Shown in pieces: positions 44,185-53,837 of a stretch of 60,558 nucleotides of DNA; position 1 is the first letter of the stretch, and each line of letters begins with the position of its first letter. A program made the translations under genes and the position numbers. This DNA comes from an uncultured Alphaproteobacteria bacterium (GTDB lineage: Bacteria; Pseudomonadota; Alphaproteobacteria; SP197). The notes beneath the pieces were generated by a model. That model did no database searches. It saw nothing but the letters and a program-made list of their open reading frames with translations, and was not told the origin of the DNA. The DNA lies in NCBI GenBank assembly GCA_943787175.1, contig CALSLK010000026.1, positions 1-60,558 of the forward strand, written 5' to 3'.

Positions 44185-46140
44185 ATGAGCAACGCCCTTT
44201 GGACACCCGATCCCGAGCGGGTCGCGGCAACCGCAATGACCGCCTTCCGGCATCTTGCTTGCGAACGCAGCGGAACCGAGCTTGCGGACTATGAAGCGCT
44301 CTGGCGCTGGTCGATTGACGATCGCGCTGCCTTCTGGTCACTCCTGTGGGAGTTCTGTGGAGTCGTTGCGTCGAAAACTGCCGATGATGTGCTGATCGAT
44401 GGCGATGCCATGCCCGGCGCCAGATGGTTCACCGGTGCGCGTCTCAACCATGCGGAAAACCTGCTTCGCCGTCGGGACGATGCAGAAGCCATCGTGTGCT
44501 GGCGCGAGAATGGCACGCGCAGTGCTATGACCTTTGCAGAACTTTACGACAGCGTTGCGGCCCTGCGCGCCTGGCTGGAGGCAAAAGGTGTCGGCGAGGG
44601 CGACCGGGTTGCTGGCTTCCTGCCCAATCTGCCCGAGACCATTGCGGCCATGCTGGCAACGGCAAGCCTTGGTGCGGTGTGGACGTCCTGTTCGCCCGAC
44701 TTTGGCACACGCGGCGTGCTCGACCGGTTCGGCCAGATTGAACCCAAGGCGCTGATCTGTGCCGATGGCTATTTCTATGGCGGCAAGACCTTTGACAGTC
44801 GGCCTCGCGTTGCAGAGATCCTGGCGGAACTGCCCAGCGTGGAAGCCGTTGTTGTGGTGTCCTATGTTGAGGATGCGCCTGATATCTCGGGCCTGCGCGA
44901 TGCGGTTTCCTGGAATGCGGCGACATCGGCCGTGCCATCCGGCGATATTCCCTTTGCTCAGGTCGCGTTCGATCATCCGCTTTTCATTATGTATTCGTCG
45001 GGCACCACGGGCGCGCCCAAGTGCATTGTTCACGGTCATGGCGGCACGCTGCTGCAGCACTTGAAGGAACACCGCCTGCATTGCGATCTCAGCGCCGATG
45101 ACAGGCTGTTCTACTTCTCGACCTGTGGCTGGATGATGTGGAACTGGCAGGTCTCTGGCCTGGCTATCGGCGCAACGTTGATGCTCTACGAAGGCAATCC
45201 GGCCCATCCGGGGCCGGAAATTCTCTGGGACTTTGTCGAGAAAGAGAAAATCACGATCTTTGGCACCTCGGCCAAGTACCTCTCGGCCATGGAGAAGGCC
45301 GGCGTGAAGCCGCGTGAGAGTCATGACCTCTCGGCCGTGCGCCTGCTGATGTCGACGGGATCGCCGCTGACCCATGAGAGTTACGACTACATTTATCGCG
45401 ACGTGAAGCAGGATATGCAGCTCTCGTCGATCTCGGGCGGCACCGACATCGTTTCCTGCTTTGTGCTCGGCAATCCGGTACTGCCTGTCTACAAGGGCGA
45501 AATCCAGTCGCGCGGACTGGGTATGGCGGTCGAGGTCTTTGGTGACGACGGCAAGGCCCTGCCGGCGGGTGAAAAGGGTGAGCTGGTCTGCACCAGGGCG
45601 TTTCCTTCCATGCCTGTCGGGTTCTGGAACGATCCCGATGGCGCGAAGTATCACGCGGCCTATTTCGACACCTTCCCGAATATCTGGCGCCACGGTGACT
45701 GGTCCGTGGTGACGCCGTCGGGTGGCATGGTGATTTATGGTCGCTCCGACGCCGTACTGAACCCCGGTGGCGTGCGCATCGGTACTGCCGAGATCTACCG
45801 TCAGGTCGAGCAGTTCGACGCGATTCTCGAAAGCCTGTGTATCGGACAGGACTGGGATGACGATGTGCGCGTTGTGCTGTTTGTCGTCATGCGTCCGGGC
45901 CATGAGTTGACCGACGATCTGATCGCTGCGATCCGCCTGAAGATCCGCACCAACGCGTCACCGCGCCACATGCCGTCCAAGGTGATCGCGGTCGCTGATA
46001 TCCCGCGCACGCGTTCGAACAAGATCAGCGAGCTTGCCGTGCGCGACATCGTGCATGGCCGTCAGGTCAAGAACACCGAAGCCCTGGCAAACCCCGACGC
46101 CCTGAAGCTTTACGAAGGGCTGGAAGCGCTGAAGAGCTAG
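44185..46140 (+). CDS. Acetoacetyl-CoA synthetase (acetoacetate-CoA ligase)
   Basis: 651 residues, the normal length of this acyl-CoA synthetase subfamily. The AMP-binding loop is YSSGTTGAPKCIVHGHGG, followed by STCGWMMWNWQVSGL and the adenylate motif YGRSDAVLNPGGVRIGTAEIY. The C-terminal domain has RTRSNKISELAVRDIVHG with the catalytic Lys. It activates acetoacetate with ATP and CoA, feeding ketone bodies or PHB breakdown products into acetyl-CoA. Its stop overlaps the expected stop of the convergent asparaginase gene. Confidence 0.92.
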   Translation: MSNALWTPDPERVAATAMTAFRHLACERSGTELADYEALWRWSIDDRAAFWSLLWEFCGVVASKTADDVLIDGDAMPGARWFTGARLNHAENLLRRRDDAEAIVCWRENGTRSAMTFAELYDSVAALRAWLEAKGVGEGDRVAGFLPNLPETIAAMLATASLGAVWTSCSPDFGTRGVLDRFGQIEPKALICADGYFYGGKTFDSRPRVAEILAELPSVEAVVVVSYVEDAPDISGLRDAVSWNAATSAVPSGDIPFAQVAFDHPLFIMYSSGTTGAPKCIVHGHGGTLLQHLKEHRLHCDLSADDRLFYFSTCGWMMWNWQVSGLAIGATLMLYEGNPAHPGPEILWDFVEKEKITIFGTSAKYLSAMEKAGVKPRESHDLSAVRLLMSTGSPLTHESYDYIYRDVKQDMQLSSISGGTDIVSCFVLGNPVLPVYKGEIQSRGLGMAVEVFGDDGKALPAGEKGELVCTRAFPSMPVGFWNDPDGAKYHAAYFDTFPNIWRHGDWSVVTPSGGMVIYGRSDAVLNPGGVRIGTAEIYRQVEQFDAILESLCIGQDWDDDVRVVLFVVMRPGHELTDDLIAAIRLKIRTNASPRHMPSKVIAVADIPRTRSNKISELAVRDIVHGRQVKNTEALANPDALKLYEGLEALKS

Positions 46141-47166
46141 TCCAGCAGCGCTGCGGCGGCGCTGCACGTCGCCGGTGTGCGTGCCGGCCCAGTTTTGCTG
46201 CGGGCGCGTCGCCCAGTCGGAGAGTTCCGTCCAGGTGCGGTCGTCCATGGCGCCGATGCGGCGCAGGACGTGGGTCATGGCAACTTCGGCGGCCCGGCCT
46301 GCGCCGTCCTCGATCTTGAGCGCGATGCCGTAGCCTTTTTCGGGCCAGGCGCCGGCATAAACGCCCTCTGCACCGCCCTTGACGACATAGACGCCGCGGG
46401 CTGCCTGCGTCCATCAGGGCTGCACATGCGCGGCCCGTGCCCGCAACCATCATGGGGATGGGCGGCCATCGCCTCGACAATGGCGCGGACAGGCCTGGGC
46501 GCGCTTGCTCGGCCAGTCCGCTTCGGGATCGGCCAGGCGCGCCATCCCCAGTGCCAGGGCGTGGAGCGGCATGGCGATAGAAGGAACTCCACAGCCGTCT
46601 GTACCCAGATCGGCGCGGCTGAGATCCACACCACACATATCGGCCATGGTCTGGCAGACCCTTGCCTGGGCTGGATGATCGGCGTCCAGGTAACCCTTGG
46701 GGTCGACGTCCATGTGGCGGCAGACGGTCAGAAAGCCTGAATGTTTGCCTGAACAGTTGTTGTGTTCGGGGCCAGCCTGGCCGCCCGAACGGTAGAGTTC
46801 GTGCAGATCCCTGGCGATGCCAGGATCCTGTCGGCCGCATTCCAGATTTTCAGGCGAGAGGCCCAGACGGTCGAGCCATGCCAGGACAGGTTCGACATGC
46901 ATGGGTTCGCCATTGTGGCTGGCGCACGACAGCGCCAGCTCCTTCTGGCTGACACCAAAGGCATTCATGGCACCCGATTCGGCCATGACCAGACCGGCCT
47001 GAATCGGTTTGATCGCCGAGCGCGGAAACATGACCAGTTCAGGATCGCCAAGGCTCCAGATCACCTTGCCTTTGGCGTCGACCACGACGGCAGCACCACG
47101 ATGACGGCTTTCGACGGTTGTGCCGCGAATGACGTCGATCAGGACGGGAAGGGCGGTTTCGGGCAT
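46137..47166 (-). pseudogene. Class 3 (Rhizobium etli-type) L-asparaginase II, frameshifted
   Basis: The first 225 residues are intact: VMFPRSAIKPIQA carries the Ser-x-x-Lys catalytic tandem (S50, K53), and NNCSGKHSGFL plus GTDGCGVPSIAM carry the Cys/Lys zinc ligands described for R. etli ReAII. After about 46500 the chain moves between frames: RPVRAIVEAMAAHP, MMVAGTGRACAALMDAG, then MTHVLRRIGAMDDRTW and NWAGTHTGDV. A last shift reaches AAAALLD and the stop at 46137-46139. It hydrolyses asparagine to aspartate in the cytoplasm. Conserved order points to sequence errors. Confidence 0.85.
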
Positions 47167-47292
47167 GTCGGGGTTCCTGAGGCTGGCCTGGAGGTTCTGT
47201 TTATCGGCCTAGGGCATGGTCTGGTTGTGGTCAATGGCGGCCAGAGGTGATGATCGCTTGCCAGCGTCACCATGGCTTGGCAGGTTCGCGCC

Positions 47293-47829
47293 ATGCGTGG
47301 ATATTTCGGCATCGGTATCGAGGGCGTCTCCAAGACGGGGAACATGGGCAACCTGTTCCGCAGCGCGCATGCGTTCGGCGCCGGTTTCGTTTTTACCATT
47401 GCTCCAGATCCCAAGGTCAAGATCGGCACGGATACGTCATCGGCCTACAAGAACGTCCCGTTCTTCAATTTCGCCGACCTTGCTGACTTCAGACTGCCCC
47501 ACGCCTGCCAGTTGGTGGGGGTAGAACTTACCGATGACGCGGTTGATCTGCCGGCCTTTCACCATCCGCACTCGGCGGCCTATGTCCTGGGGCCCGAACT
47601 GGGCAGCCTATCGCCCGGACTGCTTGCCTGCTGCGACCATGTCGTGAAAATCCCGACATCGTTCTGTGTCAACGTTGCCATCGCCGGCGCTATCGTGATG
47701 TATGACCGCATGCGGATGCATGGAAAATTCTCCAGACCGGTGACGACCCATGGTGGTGCCGAGGAGATGAGCCGCCATGTTCGGGGCGGGCGATTTGTCC
47801 GCACACCCAAGGCTGAACGCCAGGCGTAG
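47293..47829 (+). CDS. TrmH-family (SpoU/SPOUT) RNA methyltransferase
   Basis: 178 residues from MRGYFGIGIEG (an ATG at 47272 is possible). The SPOUT knot motifs are NMGNLFRSAHAFGA, AAYVLGPELGSL and the C-terminal IPTSFCVNVAIAGAIVMYDR (normally SLNVSVAAAI). It should methylate a ribose 2'-hydroxyl in tRNA or rRNA using SAM. The FCVNVA motif, with Cys where Ser-Leu usually stands, is a minor deviation. Confidence 0.88.
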   Translation: MRGYFGIGIEGVSKTGNMGNLFRSAHAFGAGFVFTIAPDPKVKIGTDTSSAYKNVPFFNFADLADFRLPHACQLVGVELTDDAVDLPAFHHPHSAAYVLGPELGSLSPGLLACCDHVVKIPTSFCVNVAIAGAIVMYDRMRMHGKFSRPVTTHGGAEEMSRHVRGGRFVRTPKAERQA

Positions 47830-47965
47830 GGAAATCCATGCAATTTCGTGACACTTGCAACAGGCTTTGCCCTGTTTTCGCCGCTCTCATTTGGTTAGTG
47901 TCACCATGTCCGAATCAAACCAGACCCCGCAACCCGACCGTCAAGACGAGTCCAGGACCTGTGAC

Positions 47966-48487
47966 ATGACCACCATCGTTCGATCTTTTGGCTTTTTCCT
48001 CGGCTGTATGGCGCTGGTCGTCATGACCTGGCCTGCCGCTGCCCAGACTCCCCAGACGCTGGGAACCTATCGGGACTGGTCGGCCTTTGCCTATCAGGAT
48101 GGCGCGACGCGTGTCTGCTACATGGGGACCGAGCCGACAGACTCGACCGGCGCTTATGACCAACGCGGCGACGTCTGGATCCTGGTGACTCATCGTTCGC
48201 CCGGTGGCGGCCGTGATGTCGTGTCGGTTATTGCCGGCTATAATTATGAAGAGAATGCGCCGGTCCTGATCAGCATCGGTACCAAGACCTTTACCCTGTT
48301 CAGCCAGGGCGACACCGCGTGGGCCTATTCCGAGGCTGATGACCGTGCCCTGATTGCTGCCATGAAAGCCGGCATCGACATGAAGGTCGCCGGACGTTCC
48401 TGGCGTGCTACCGATACGACGGATGAATATTCCCTGCTTGGGTTTACCGCCGCTTATGAGGCGATCAGCCAGGCCTGCGCCAACTAG
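47966..48487 (+). CDS. Invasion-associated locus B (IalB) family periplasmic protein
   Basis: 173 residues from MTTIVRSFG (ATG 47966, AGGA upstream); a longer form from 47906 would bury the signal peptide. The signal FGFFLGCMALVVMTWPAAAQ is clear. The mature protein shows the IalB pattern: YRDWSAFAYQDGATRVCYMGTEP, WILVTHRS, SVIAGYNYEENAPVLISIG, with a terminal Cys pairing. Members are abundant in alphaproteobacteria as envelope proteins of unknown biochemical role. Confidence 0.85.
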   Translation: MTTIVRSFGFFLGCMALVVMTWPAAAQTPQTLGTYRDWSAFAYQDGATRVCYMGTEPTDSTGAYDQRGDVWILVTHRSPGGGRDVVSVIAGYNYEENAPVLISIGTKTFTLFSQGDTAWAYSEADDRALIAAMKAGIDMKVAGRSWRATDTTDEYSLLGFTAAYEAISQACAN

Positions 48488-48538
48488 AGCAGATCGCCAG
48501 AGTTGGCATTTGGGGTCGGGAGGACTATATCCCGGCTT

Positions 48539-49669
48539 ATGGATGCCATCGCTGAAACCACACCCACCAAGAAGAACCTGATCGGGCTGACCCGTGCGCA
48601 GCTTGGCGAAGAAATCGCCGCGCTTGGGGAAAAGCCGTTTCGGGTGAAACAGCTGTGGCACTGGATCTATCACCGCGGTGCCACCGACTTCTCAGAGATG
48701 ACGACGCTGGCGCGCACGTTCCAGGAGACACTGGCTGAACATTTTGTGGTCGACCGTCTTGACGTTGCACGCCATCAGGTGAGCGAGGACGGCACCCAGA
48801 AGTGGCTGCTGCGGACGCAAGGCGGTCATCTGATCGAGAGTGTGCACATTCCTGAAGAGGATCGCGGGGCGCTCTGTATCTCGTCCCAGGTCGGCTGCAC
48901 ACTGACCTGCACGTTCTGCCACACCGGTACCCAGCGCCTGGTGCGCAATCTGGAGCCTGGCGAGATTGTGGGTCAGTTCATGCTAGCACGTGACACGCTC
49001 AAGGAATGGCCATCACCGACCGATGGCAACCGCCTGCTCTCCAACATCGTCATGATGGGTATGGGCGAGCCGCTCTATAACTTCGAAAATGTGAAGGCCG
49101 CCTTGCAGATCGTCATGGACGAGGAAGGCATCGCCCTTTCGCGCCGGCGTATCACGCTTTCAACCTCGGGCGTCGTGCCCATGATGGAACGCTGTGGAGA
49201 AGAGCTGAATGTCGATCTGGCGGTCTCGCTCCATGCGGTGACCGATGAGATTCGCAATACCCTGGTGCCGCTCAACAAGAAGTATCCGATAGAGCAGTTG
49301 CTAGCCGCCTGCCGGGCCTATCCCGGTGCCAGCAATGCACGGCGCATCACCTTTGAATACGTCATGCTCAAGGACGTGAACGACAGCGATGCCGATGCGC
49401 GTGCCCTGGTCCAGTTGCTCAAGGGCATTCCGGCCAAGGTGAACCTCATTCCGTTCAATCCCTGGCCGGGGGTGGCGTATGAATGTTCCTCGAACAACCG
49501 CATTCATGCCTTTGCGCGCATCGTCAACGATGGCGGGCTTTCGGCACCGGTTCGCCGTCCACGTGGCCGTGATATCCTGGCAGCCTGTGGGCAGCTGAAA
49601 TCCGACACCGTGAAGAAACGCAAAAGCGAGATTCTCCGCGAGCAGGCCCAAGCCGAAGCTGCAGCCTGA
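48539..49669 (+). CDS. rlmN: Dual-specificity 23S rRNA (A2503)/tRNA (A37) C2-methyltransferase RlmN
   Basis: 376 residues. The radical-SAM cluster motif is CTLTCTFC (C120, C124, C127). Also present are [50 protein letters not shown] and the C-terminal [13 protein letters not shown] with the methyl-carrying Cys. RlmN methylates A2503 in 23S rRNA and A37 in some tRNAs. ATG 48539 is preceded by GGGAGGA at an unusually long distance (about 15 nt), so the exact start is uncertain. Confidence 0.95.
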   Translation: MDAIAETTPTKKNLIGLTRAQLGEEIAALGEKPFRVKQLWHWIYHRGATDFSEMTTLARTFQETLAEHFVVDRLDVARHQVSEDGTQKWLLRTQGGHLIESVHIPEEDRGALCISSQVGCTLTCTFCHTGTQRLVRNLEPGEIVGQFMLARDTLKEWPSPTDGNRLLSNIVMMGMGEPLYNFENVKAALQIVMDEEGIALSRRRITLSTSGVVPMMERCGEELNVDLAVSLHAVTDEIRNTLVPLNKKYPIEQLLAACRAYPGASNARRITFEYVMLKDVNDSDADARALVQLLKGIPAKVNLIPFNPWPGVAYECSSNNRIHAFARIVNDGGLSAPVRRPRGRDILAACGQLKSDTVKKRKSEILREQAQAEAAA

Positions 49670-49673
49670 TCTG

Positions 49674-49898
49674 TCAACGCTTCGGGCGGTCCCAGAACGG
49701 CCTTTGTGATTCACGCTGCGCATCGACACGGTCAACACCGATGTCGCGCAACGAACGGGCATCAAGGCTCCCCAGTTCCCGGCGCTGGTTCGCCAGATCC
49801 TGCCAGCAAAGCAGATGGAGCCAGAGGCGAGCAAGCGGATGCCTGTCTTTGTTGTGACGTTCCGTTGCGGCCTGGTGGCAGGTATCAGTGCGTTGCAT
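49674..49898 (-). CDS. DUF1127 (YjiS-like) small protein
   Basis: 74 residues from MQRTDTCHQ, ATG 49898 with AAGGAAG upstream. The C-terminal DUF1127 helix-turn-helix is LARLWLHLLCWQDLANQRRELGSLDARSLRDIGVDRVDAQRE, shown here in its typical Leu/Arg spacing, ending RPFWDRP. Members are tiny Arg-rich proteins linked to RNA binding and phosphate or stress responses. It is divergent from a LysR regulator, a common pairing in alphaproteobacteria. Confidence 0.85.
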   Translation of the reverse strand: MQRTDTCHQAATERHNKDRHPLARLWLHLLCWQDLANQRRELGSLDARSLRDIGVDRVDAQRESQRPFWDRPKR

Positions 49899-49962
49899 GG
49901 TCGGTCTTCCTTGTGTCTGTCTCATCAAGATGTTGCCGACGGGTTGATTTATCCAACGAATA

Positions 49963-49977
49963 GAATAGATGTTATTC
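49963..49977. promoter_or_regulatory. Candidate LysR operator between DUF1127 and LysR genes
   Basis: GAATA-N5-TATTC is a perfect 5-bp dyad in an AT-rich patch, with another GAATA directly before it (49958-49962). It sits 14 bp from the LysR start and in the promoter zone of the DUF1127 gene, matching LysR autoregulation at a divergent promoter. Confidence 0.45.
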
Positions 49978-49990
49978 ATCACGAAAATTG

Positions 49991-50866
49991 ATGGATGATA
50001 TGAACCTCGACACCGACCTCCTGCGCAGTTTTCTGGCCATCGTCGACACCGGAAATTTCACCCGGGCTGCTGACCGGGTGGGGCGTACGCAATCGGCGGT
50101 TTCCATGCAGATGAAGCGCCTGGAGGAGACTCTGGGAAAGCCGATGTTTGTGCGCGACGGTCGCCAGATGCAGCTTTCCGGTGATGGTGAAAAGCTGGTT
50201 GGCTACGCCAGGCGCATGATTGCGCTCAATGACACCGCGCTTGCGCAGTTTTCCCAACCGGAACTCAGCGGTCGTGTAAGTCTGGGTATCCCCGACGATT
50301 ACGTTGCCCGGTTCCTGCCCAGCGTTCTGGCAGAATTCAGCAGCCAGCACCCCCAGGTCGAACTCGAGGTGCGCACCGAACCCAGTGTCGTGCTCGACGC
50401 ATCCCTTGCAAGCGGTGAGCTTGATCTGGCGCTACTCAGTTGTGCTGCGGTTCCCGACCATGGCGAGATCATCCACCGTGAACCCATGGTGTGGGTGACC
50501 TCGGCCCATCATGTTGTCGAGGAACAGACACCGATACCGCTGGCTACCACAGAGCCCTATTGCCAGATGCGCCGTAACGCTCTGCTGGCGCTCGATGCCT
50601 ACGACATTGCCTATCGTATTGCCTATATCGGACGCAGCTATCTGAGCCTGCAATCCTTTGTGCTGGCCGGGCTGGCGGTGTCTCATATTGGCGAAAGTGC
50701 CGTTGTCCCGGGCATGAAGGTGCTGGACGGTGCGGTCGGATTCCCGCCGATTGCCCCGGTTGACGTCGGCCTCAAGAGGCGCGGGGGAAGCGGAAACACG
50801 GCCGCGGAGTGGCTGGCCCAGGCTCTGACCGACAGCCTGAAATCTGCTGCGCTGCTGGAACCCTGA
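49991..50866 (+). CDS. LysR family transcriptional regulator
   Basis: 291 residues (ATG 49991; ATG 50000, MNLDTDLLRSF, is equally plausible). The N-terminal winged helix is LRSFLAIVDTGNFTRAADRVGRTQSAVSMQMKRLEETLGKPMFVRDGR, split here only by standard turns. The LysR substrate-binding domain follows, with GRVSLGIPDDYVARFLPSVL and GLAVSHIGESAVVPGMKVL. It may control the divergent DUF1127 gene and perhaps the triple-RidA gene 73 bp downstream. Confidence 0.92.
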   Translation: MDDMNLDTDLLRSFLAIVDTGNFTRAADRVGRTQSAVSMQMKRLEETLGKPMFVRDGRQMQLSGDGEKLVGYARRMIALNDTALAQFSQPELSGRVSLGIPDDYVARFLPSVLAEFSSQHPQVELEVRTEPSVVLDASLASGELDLALLSCAAVPDHGEIIHREPMVWVTSAHHVVEEQTPIPLATTEPYCQMRRNALLALDAYDIAYRIAYIGRSYLSLQSFVLAGLAVSHIGESAVVPGMKVLDGAVGFPPIAPVDVGLKRRGGSGNTAAEWLAQALTDSLKSAALLEP

Positions 50867-50939
50867 TCGGGGTGTTTGTCGCGCTTGATCGTGGCCTGCT
50901 TACCGGTCCATGCTGTCGCCTGAAATTGGGGAGGACATC

Positions 50940-52169
50940 ATGCAGAAGCGACATTGCTGGCCCGAGGGTCACTGGAACTGGCCGATCGACGTCACACACA
51001 AACATGGCGTGCGTTGTGGCGAGATGATCTGGGTCGGTGGTCAGGTCAACCTGACCCCTGAAGGTGTGGTCCTTAATCAGAATGACATTCCGGCCCAGAC
51101 CAGCGCGGTGATGAAGAACTTTGCAACGGTTCTCGAAGGACTTGATTGCGATCTGGAAGACCTCGTCACATTGCTCTGTTTCTACGTCAACGACGGTTCT
51201 GTCGATGAAGCAGAGTTCCTGGCCGGTGTCGGTGCCTGCCTGCCCGAGGGCTGCAGGCCCACGGTGAACGCGGTTCCCGTGCCCTGGCTTGCCTATGAGG
51301 GGCTGGTGGTCGAGATCGAAGGTTATGCGATGCGCCGGGAGAACGGCGACCGGGTGCCACGCACAATCGCGCCTGACAATCTGGGCTCGCCACTGCCCAA
51401 ACCCTTCGTACAGGGGCTGCGCGCCGGCAAGATGATTTTTGCATCGGCCCAGTATCCCATCGATGCTGCGGGAAACGTTCTGCACAAGCGCGATATTGAA
51501 GCCCAGACCAAACAAGTGGTGTCCCAGGTCGGCGCCGTGCTGAACCACTTTGGTGCGGTCTATGACGACGCGGTCAAGGTCAATCGCTGGTATGCCGGCG
51601 GAGAGGGCATCGGTGACTTTGAGGCCGCAGCCCTTGCCTGCGCCGCGCATTTCAGCGAGCCGGGTCCTGCAGCCACTGGCGTTCCGATACCCCGCCATGC
51701 CAACGCCGAGGTCCTGATCAAGATTTCCACCGTTGCCATGCTGGGCGAGGACGGCAGCCGGCTGCCGCGCAAACATGTCTGGCCCGACAGCCTGTGGGAC
51801 TGGCATGTGCATCTGCCCTACAAACACGGTCTGAAATGTGAAGAGATGATCTTCCTGGGGGGGCAGGTCTCACTCAACAAGAAGGGTGAAGCGGTGCATC
51901 CAGGTGATCTGACGGCCCAGACCCATCAGGCCATGGTCCATATCGGCACCATCCTGAACGAGTTGGGCGCCGATTATGACGACGTCTGCAAGGTCACGAC
52001 GGTCTACAAGGGCGATTGCGGTGCGCAGGCGCTGAACGAAAACCTGCCGATCCGGTCGTCCTATTTCAGCGATCCCGGCCCGGCGACCACCGGCGTGCCG
52101 CTGCCGGTGCTGGCTTATGATTCCATGGTGATCGAGATCGATGTCTTTGCCATGAAGGCAAAGGACTGA
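50940..52169 (+). CDS. Protein with three tandem RidA (YjgF/UK114) domains
   Basis: 409 residues, ATG 50940 with GGGGAGGA upstream. Three RidA-type modules lie at about 1-132, 133-268 and 269-409. Repeated landmarks are GEMIWVGGQVNL / GKMIFASAQYPI / EEMIFLGGQVSL and the closing VVEIEGYAM / LIKISTVAM / VIEIDVFAM. The catalytic Arg of imine-hydrolysing RidA has a counterpart only in module 1 (CRPTVNAVPVP); modules 2 and 3 have Ala-Thr or Thr-Thr there. RidA proteins deaminate reactive enamines or imines. Modules 2 and 3 may be structural or bind another ligand, since RidA normally works as a trimer of single domains. Confidence 0.85.
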   Translation: MQKRHCWPEGHWNWPIDVTHKHGVRCGEMIWVGGQVNLTPEGVVLNQNDIPAQTSAVMKNFATVLEGLDCDLEDLVTLLCFYVNDGSVDEAEFLAGVGACLPEGCRPTVNAVPVPWLAYEGLVVEIEGYAMRRENGDRVPRTIAPDNLGSPLPKPFVQGLRAGKMIFASAQYPIDAAGNVLHKRDIEAQTKQVVSQVGAVLNHFGAVYDDAVKVNRWYAGGEGIGDFEAAALACAAHFSEPGPAATGVPIPRHANAEVLIKISTVAMLGEDGSRLPRKHVWPDSLWDWHVHLPYKHGLKCEEMIFLGGQVSLNKKGEAVHPGDLTAQTHQAMVHIGTILNELGADYDDVCKVTTVYKGDCGAQALNENLPIRSSYFSDPGPATTGVPLPVLAYDSMVIEIDVFAMKAKD

Positions 52170-52173
52170 CAGA

Positions 52174-52355
52174 TGTGGCCGGGGCGGAACTCGAGACACA
52201 GGATCTCCTGATCCGCCCCTTCCGTGACGACGTTCTGGAATTCGCGAAATCTGGACAAGGAAACGCTGCTCCTTGGTCTCAAGGCTGACGGAATGCGACC
52301 TGATCCCTTGGGAATCCGAACTTCAATCTGGTCAGTCCTCGAGCCAGATTGGTAA
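52174..52355 (+). other. Possible short or broken gene after the triple-RidA gene
   Basis: A frame from GTG 52174 reads AELETQDLLIRPFRDDVLEFA, like the N-terminus of a GNAT acetyltransferase, and stops soon after. A second frame from about 52245 reads NLDKETLLLGLKADGMRPDP and ends at TAA 52353-52355, inside the 3' end of the convergent gene. This could be a gene remnant or a short gene with one base error. I cannot assign a function. Confidence 0.25.
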
Positions 52356-53763
52356 CGTCATTTCTCCGCCGCGTTGCAGATCGGCTGCCAGATCAGGCAG
52401 GCCCGGCGGTTTGATGGGCTCTTCGGTCGAGAGCAGGTCGGCCAGTTTCCACCAGCGGACCTCGCGTAGAATCGAGAGCTCGGATTCAGATTGGCCGCTG
52501 GTGTTGATCGCGGGCATGACGGTGTTCAGCCGGACTACAAAGTAGTGCTCCTGCAGGAGTACATCGCCTTCCGGGAAGGTGAGCGTGATGTTTCGCCGCG
52601 CGACACAGTCGCCCAATTCTGGGACAGTCAGGCCGGTTTCTTCAGCCAGTTCCCGCAGGGCAGCCTGTTTGGGTGTTTCACCAGGTTCGATCCCACCGCC
52701 GGGCGTAACCCAGTTGTCGACCACATCGGGACTGCCGGGGTCGAAGACCGTATCGTCATGATACAGGAACAGAAGGACGTTGCCTGCGTGATCAATCACG
52801 ATCAGGCGGGCACCGGGCCGTCGCGGCAACATACCGTCTGCATCGGCAAGTTTGCCCATGGCCGCTTCATCGCTCACGTCCTGTTCGGGAACACCGCCGT
52901 CCTCGCCCTGTTCCATGAGCGCGGCATTGAGTTCCGCGCCATAGAGGAAAATCATGGCGGTGAAGAAAAAGAAGATCATGGCGCCGATGATGCCGCCAAG
53001 GCTGCCGTAGGTTACGGTGTAGTCGGCCACGTTCTGCAGATACATCGAGTAAACCGTGGCGCCGACCAGCCAGACCGCCGTGGCGAACAGGGTGCCCGGC
53101 AAGGCATGGAGCCATCGTTGTTTCACATTGGGAAGAAGCCGGTAGAGGCACCAGATCACAAATCCCAGACCGAGACCGCCGGCAAGATAACGCAGCGAGT
53201 TGTAGAGAAGTTCCAGTTCCTTGGGCACGGCAACCAGCGCGTTCACTGCCTGCCAGATAAGCGGGGCCGACCACGATGAGCAGCATGACGATCAGAATGC
53301 CGCCTGCGCCGCCCACGACGAATCCCAGTCCCTGAATGCGCCGCCACCAGAACGGCCGGCGATCGGTTACGCCATAGGCGCGATCCAGGCCGGTGCGCAG
53401 GGATTCCACGCCGGATGACGACACCCAGAGTGTCCCGATCATGGAAAATGTCAGAATGCCATGCTGTGGCGGGCTCAAAACGATCCGGGAAACAATGGGG
53501 AAGAGTGTGCGCCCCACTTCTACAGGCAGAAATTCGAAGGCAAAGGACATGAAATCCTGAATCTGCTCGTCCTGCCCCAGGATTCCCGACAAGGCGACCA
53601 GAAACAGGACAAAGGGAAACAGCGCCAGAAGTACGGAAAAAGCGATCGATCCGGCCAGAGCGGGGCCATCATGGTCCAGAAATCGGACAAGTGCGCGCCA
53701 AAATGGGCGCAATACGTTGCGCCACAAGCTTCGCCAGGTCAGAGATTCGCGTGTTTTAGCCAT
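52332..53763 (-). CDS. YihY/BrkB-like membrane protein fused to a C-terminal NUDIX hydrolase (one frameshift)
   Basis: From MAKTRESLTW at 53763 the first frame covers the BrkB helices (FLDHDGPALAGSIAFSVLLALFPF, WVSSSGVESLRTGLDRAYG, GGAGGILIVMLLIVVGPAYL). Near 53262 it shifts into AVNALVAVPKELELLYNSLR and PGTLFATAVWLVGATVYSMY. The helices end at YGAELNAALMEQG. With no stop the same frame continues through a 30-residue linker into a NUDIX domain whose box GIEPGETPKQAALRELAEET fits GX5EX7REUXEEXGU exactly. BrkB proteins are six-helix inner-membrane proteins of unclear role; NUDIX enzymes cleave nucleoside diphosphate derivatives. A hidden stop between them cannot be excluded. Confidence 0.8.
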
Positions 53764-53837
53764 CGGGAGCCGACCATATTGGTCCATTGGGTCATCAGGC
53801 CAGCTTTAGTTGCCCGTCTGCGTGTCGAGGATGTGCC

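Noticed and set aside
44338..45903. 521-codon minus-strand open frame opposite acetoacetyl-CoA synthetase
   Set aside because: Shadow of a well-conserved plus-strand gene; no domain or ribosome binding site.
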